Part shown: one piece after another, positions 60,609-64,000 of the stretch
How the letters are laid out: the number at the start of each line of letters is the position of its first letter
Position numbering within the stretch: the stretch's first letter is position 1
DNA from: Rasiella rasia
GTDB lineage: Bacteria > Bacteroidota > Bacteroidia > Flavobacteriales > Flavobacteriaceae
Direction: 5' to 3'
Length of the DNA: 64,000 nucleotides
Assembly (NCBI RefSeq): GCF_011044175.1
Contig: NZ_CP049057.1
Coordinates: 186,001 to 250,000 of the forward strand
Notes under the pieces: generated by a model
Told to the model about the DNA's origin: nothing
Database searches by the model: none
The model's input: only the letters and a program-made list of their open reading frames with translations
Position numbers and translations under genes: made by a program

Positions 60609-61348
60609 GCTATTTAATCGCTATTATGCTCTTTCTATGCGCATTTATAGCAGTTTTTGTGATGTTTTTTCTGAAAAGGAAAAACCTCCTCGTGCTTCAG
60701 AAAATGCAAGAACAGCAAAAATTTGAAAAGGAACTCGCTAAAACTGAGATTGAAATAAAAGAAAACACGCTCAAAAATATTGGGTGGGAACTACACGATA
60801 ATGTAGGACAACTCTTATCTGTTGTAAATATTCATTTAAATATGCTGGAGCAAAAAAGTAGCGGAGAGCAAACATCACAGATAAAAGAAACTAAAGAGGT
60901 GGTGTCTCACGCGCTTCAAGAAGTTCGTTCACTTTCCAAAACACTTAACAATGACGTGATCTTAAAAAATGGGTTGGTAACATCTATACAAACCGAGGTC
61001 GAACGATTTAACAGGCTTAAGTTCCTGGAGGCGAGCATCCTGGTAGAAGGCGAGGAGAAAAGATTAAATAGTTCAGACGAAATCATTATTTTTAGAATAG
61101 TCCAAGAGTTTTTGTCGAATGTAATTAAACACGCAAAAGCAACTTCTCTGCAAGTTTTTGTTACGTTTTCTGAAACGACATTAACCATAGTAATGCAAGA
61201 CAATGGAGTAGGTTTTAGTACTAAAACAAAATCTACTAACTCTGGAACAGAAACAATGCGCAGTAGAGCTGAAATGATTGGTGCCACATTCGAGTTAAAT
61301 TCTGAAATAGGGCAGGGCACAACCCTTAAACTTTCTTATACCTTTTAA
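60578..61348 (+). CDS. Sensor histidine kinase, HisKA_3 type, second paralogue
   Basis: A 256-residue kinase with one transmembrane helix (about 8-32) and phospho-acceptor His73 in WELHDNVGQ. The N-box (FLSNVIKHAKA) and DNGVGF are intact. The second G-box is atypical: NSGTETMRSRA where the first-cassette kinase has GIGIKNMRNRA, so one glycine of GxG is lost and ATP handling may differ. Its partner regulator follows after 4 nt. Confidence 0.93.
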   Translation: MLEKEALVLLGYLIAIMLFLCAFIAVFVMFFLKRKNLLVLQKMQEQQKFEKELAKTEIEIKENTLKNIGWELHDNVGQLLSVVNIHLNMLEQKSSGEQTSQIKETKEVVSHALQEVRSLSKTLNNDVILKNGLVTSIQTEVERFNRLKFLEASILVEGEEKRLNSSDEIIIFRIVQEFLSNVIKHAKATSLQVFVTFSETTLTIVMQDNGVGFSTKTKSTNSGTETMRSRAEMIGATFELNSEIGQGTTLKLSYTF

Positions 61349-61352
61349 GCAC

Positions 61353-62003
61353 ATGGAAGAAAGAACCTGTAAAATTGCGATTGTAGATGATCACACCTTG
61401 CTGGCAACATCGCTCGAGCAGCTCATTATTTCCTTTGGAAATTTTTCGGTGCTTCATGTTTCTAAGAACGGTAAAGAGTTTCAGCAAAACTTATTGGCTT
61501 GCGCCGAAATGCCAGATTTAGTATTACTCGACATCAATATGCCAGTTATGGATGGCTACGAAACAGCAAATTGGCTAAAAGAGCAGCATCCAAAAATTAA
61601 CGTGCTCGCGCTATCTATGGAAGACGATGAAGCTGCCATTATAAAAATGATACATAACGGAGCGAAAGGGTATCTTCTAAAAGACACGCCTCCAGAAACA
61701 TTAAAAGTTGCCATTTCCGAAATTATTAACAATGGTTTCTATCATTCAGACTTAGTGGCAAATACGCTAGTTCATGCATTTAATAAAAAGCACGAAGTAG
61801 AGGGGCTCGGACTTAAAAACACAGAATTAAGGTTTATTAAACTTGCGGCTACCGATAAAACATATAAAGAAATTGCAGACATCATGAACCTAAGTCCTAA
61901 AACGATAGATGGCTACCGTCAAGATGTTTTTAAACGCTATAACATTAAAAATAGAGTAGGACTGGTGTTATTCGCAATAAAAAACGGCTTGGTAGAGGTT
62001 TAA
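61353..62003 (+). CDS. Response regulator, receiver plus LuxR-type HTH, second paralogue
   Basis: A 216-residue regulator with acidic pair D12-D13, phospho-acceptor D60 (LVLLDINMPVMDG) and LLKDT lysine. The C-terminal helix-turn-helix is KTYKEIADIMNLSPKTIDGYR, close to the first-cassette regulator (MTYKEIADKMFLSPKTVEGYR), so the two may bind similar sites. Its stop overlaps the stop of the convergent rluA-type gene by 4 nt, as in the first cassette. Confidence 0.95.
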   Translation: MEERTCKIAIVDDHTLLATSLEQLIISFGNFSVLHVSKNGKEFQQNLLACAEMPDLVLLDINMPVMDGYETANWLKEQHPKINVLALSMEDDEAAIIKMIHNGAKGYLLKDTPPETLKVAISEIINNGFYHSDLVANTLVHAFNKKHEVEGLGLKNTELRFIKLAATDKTYKEIADIMNLSPKTIDGYRQDVFKRYNIKNRVGLVLFAIKNGLVEV

Positions 62004-62710
62004 ACACAGGCAGCCCAGATTGCATCTTTGGGTGGTGCAGCCGTAACCGTTATTTTCTCTTTTTTTACAGGATGCATAAAAGCTAGAGTTCTAGCGTGCA
62101 AGTGAATACTTCCATCTTTATTACTTCTGTCAAAACCGTATTTTAAATCACCTTTAATCGGACAACCTATAGCGGCTAATTGAGAGCGAATTTGATGATG
62201 TCGCCCAGTCTCTAAATCAATTTCTAATAAATAGTAATTATCTAACTTTTTTAGTATTCTATACGTTAACGCAGCTTTTTTACTGTCAGGAACTTCCTTG
62301 GCATGTGCATACGATTTATTCTGTTTCGGATTGCGTTTTAGATAATGAACTAACCGATCTGCGTCTTTGGGAGGCGCGTTTTTTACTACTGCCCAATATG
62401 TTTTTGAAGTTTCCCGAGCAGCAAATTGAGCATTTAGTCGGCTAAGGGCTTTAGAGGTACGAGCAAAAAGAACAATGCCACTTGTAGGACGATCTAACCT
62501 ATGTACTACACCTAAATAAACAGCGCCAGGCTTATTGTATTTTTCTCCAATATAGTTTTTAACTACTTCGGAAAGAGGCATATCTCCAGTTTTATCACCT
62601 TGCACAATATCTCCAGCTCGTTTGTTTACAACTATTATATGATTGTCTTCCTGAAGCACTTGTAAATTTTGTTGATTGCTATGTAAAGGCCTACCGTTTT
62701 CTTTGCTCAT
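62000..62710 (-). CDS. RluA-family pseudouridine synthase
   Basis: A 236-residue protein starting at ATG 62710 (MSKENGRPLH). The RluA signature is VHRLDRPTSGIVLFART with the catalytic Asp, and the C-terminal motif is LETGRHHQIRSQLAAIGCPI. It has no S4 domain, so it is a short member modifying rRNA or tRNA; the target cannot be read from sequence. It is divergent from the esterase gene. Confidence 0.92.
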   Translation of the reverse strand: MSKENGRPLHSNQQNLQVLQEDNHIIVVNKRAGDIVQGDKTGDMPLSEVVKNYIGEKYNKPGAVYLGVVHRLDRPTSGIVLFARTSKALSRLNAQFAARETSKTYWAVVKNAPPKDADRLVHYLKRNPKQNKSYAHAKEVPDSKKAALTYRILKKLDNYYLLEIDLETGRHHQIRSQLAAIGCPIKGDLKYGFDRSNKDGSIHLHARTLAFMHPVKKEKITVTAAPPKDAIWAACV

Positions 62711-62780
62711 CAATACTTTTTCTGGAGTCTAAAAATAGGGTAATTTTTCGTACTTTTAGATACTACCAACCTCTTCTATT

Positions 62781-64000
62781 ATGAAAAAATTTCTTCTCTG
62801 TATTGCTATAATCTCTACATTTCTTTCATGTATTACCGTAAGTACAAAACCCAAGTTGGAAATAGTAGTGCAACTATCTGATAGCCTTACTGCGGAAAGT
62901 TTAGATGGCAGACTTCTACTCATGCTTTCCACTAACACAGAAGCAGAACCTAGGTTTCAGATAAATGACGGACTGAAAACCCAATTAATTTTCGGAAAAA
63001 ATGTAGAAAATTTGAAACCGGGAGACAAAGTTACATTTACCGAAAATGATTTTGGTTTTCCTATTGAGAATTTAAGCGATGTACCCGCCGGAACCTACCA
63101 AATGCAGGCTTTATTACACGTTTATGAAACCTTTAATCTTTCCACAGGTCATACGGTAAAATTACCAATGGATAATGGCGAAGGCCAACAATGGAACAAA
63201 TCGCCAGGAAATATTTACAATGAGCCTGTTTCAATAGATATTAGTAAGGTAGTGGGCACTACAACAACGGTAACTATAGACAAAGTAATTCCCCCAATTG
63301 AAGAACCAAAAGATACAGAGTGGGTAAAACATATTAAAATGAAGTCTGAAAAACTTTCAAAATTCTATGGGCGAGACATGTATCTCGGGGCTCATGTTTT
63401 ACTTCCTAAAGATTTTGACAAACATCCCGAAGCCAAATATCCACTTATGGTTTTTCATGGTCATTTCCCAAGCGATTTTGGCGATTGGCGCACCACACCT
63501 CCAGACCCAAACCTAGAAGAAGACTATTCAGAACGTTTTAAAGTAAATGGTTACAATAAAATGGTGCAACAAGAAGCTTATGATTTTTATAAGCGCTGGA
63601 ATTCTCCAGATTTCCCGCGAATGTTAATTATTGAAATTCAACATCCTACACCTTATTATGACGACAGCTATGCGGTTAATAGCGCTGCGCAAGGACCGTA
63701 TGGCGATGCTATTACATATGAGCTTATACCATATATTGAAAAGCAGTTTAGAGGCATTGGGGAAGGTTGGTCTCGATTTTTATATGGAGGTTCTACTGGT
63801 GGTTGGGAAGCACTTGCTGTACAAGTTAAGTACCCAAATGAGTACAATGGTTGTTTTGCCGCGTGCCCAGACCCAATAGACTTTCGAGCTTATACCTTAA
63901 CCAATATTTATGAAGATGAGAATGCCTATTATTATGACTCTCAATTCAACACCTTGGAAGTCCCAGGTAGAAGAGACTATTTAGGTCAAATTTCTACTAC
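62781..64000 (+). CDS. Secreted esterase-like alpha/beta hydrolase (3' end outside window)
   Basis: A lipoprotein frame open to the window end (over 400 residues seen) with signal peptide MKKFLLCIAIISTFLSC (Cys17). An N-terminal beta-rich domain (about 20-180) precedes an esterase domain of the EstD/IroE-like type: YPLMVFHGHFPS (oxyanion region), GPYGDAITYELIPYIE and the nucleophile elbow YGGSTGGWEA. Such proteins hydrolyse esters of sugars, siderophores or lipids. The catalytic His is beyond the window. The gene is divergent from the pseudouridine synthase. Confidence 0.85.
   Translation, partial: MKKFLLCIAIISTFLSCITVSTKPKLEIVVQLSDSLTAESLDGRLLLMLSTNTEAEPRFQINDGLKTQLIFGKNVENLKPGDKVTFTENDFGFPIENLSDVPAGTYQMQALLHVYETFNLSTGHTVKLPMDNGEGQQWNKSPGNIYNEPVSIDISKVVGTTTTVTIDKVIPPIEEPKDTEWVKHIKMKSEKLSKFYGRDMYLGAHVLLPKDFDKHPEAKYPLMVFHGHFPSDFGDWRTTPPDPNLEEDYSERFKVNGYNKMVQQEAYDFYKRWNSPDFPRMLIIEIQHPTPYYDDSYAVNSAAQGPYGDAITYELIPYIEKQFRGIGEGWSRFLYGGSTGGWEALAVQVKYPNEYNGCFAACPDPIDFRAYTLTNIYEDENAYYYDSQFNTLEVPGRRDYLGQIST

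Overview
The window looks like chromosomal DNA from a marine member of the Flavobacteriaceae (Bacteroidota). The evidence is moderately AT-rich DNA, starts preceded by A/T-rich sequence instead of a clear Shine-Dalgarno, several TAnnTTTG-type -7 elements, the gliding lipoprotein GldI, a STN-containing TonB receptor with DUF4249 lipoproteins, and the order parA-parB-DUF5683-dapB-lepB-wbqC, which I remember as flavobacterial. No rRNA, tRNA, CRISPR array, prophage or classical insertion sequence was seen. The first and last genes run off the window.

Layout. 1-4400: the end of a patatin-like lipase, then a four-gene signalling cassette (lipoprotein, seven-helix membrane protein, HisKA_3 kinase, LuxR-type regulator). 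4400-12180: metabolic and repair genes (ferredoxin-type glutamate-synthase-like protein, M20 amidohydrolase, UvrD helicase, redoxin, tRNA-binding protein) and a locus of very small ORFs ending in a strong terminator. 12180-22600: MscS channel, SulP transporter, two lipoprotein prolyl isomerases including GldI, DHH phosphoesterase, Ndk, the RecF operon, a TPR protein and RibH. 22700-27600: mutL, two rhomboid proteases and an endonuclease/phosphatase-fold protein. 27600-36300 (mostly minus strand): the parAB-dapB-lepB-wbqC run, an outer-membrane barrel, a reductase and panB. 36300-46600: NTF2-like protein, YifB, a secreted YD-like protein, then a TonB receptor, two tandem DUF4249 lipoproteins and a frameshifted plug-domain protein. 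46680-49553: M16 peptidase.

49650-51840 is the most unusual stretch. About 125-nt units, each made of two hairpins, occur as one isolated copy, as a tandem series with a period of about 163 nt, and as one copy split around a gene for a 97-residue GIY-YIG nuclease. The layout suggests a tiny nuclease-encoding element with hairpin ends and shortened derivatives lacking the gene.

51890-56780 is a probable 5-oxoproline (pyroglutamate) locus: a DUF2891 lipoprotein, an Nramp-fold transporter without the usual metal ligands, and PxpABC. 56780-62003 holds a large membrane-anchored patatin and a second, paralogous copy of the four-gene signalling cassette. Both cassettes are preceded by a G4-(A/T)-C3 palindrome and both end against a convergent gene with a 4-nt overlap. 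The window closes with an RluA-type pseudouridine synthase and the start of a secreted esterase.
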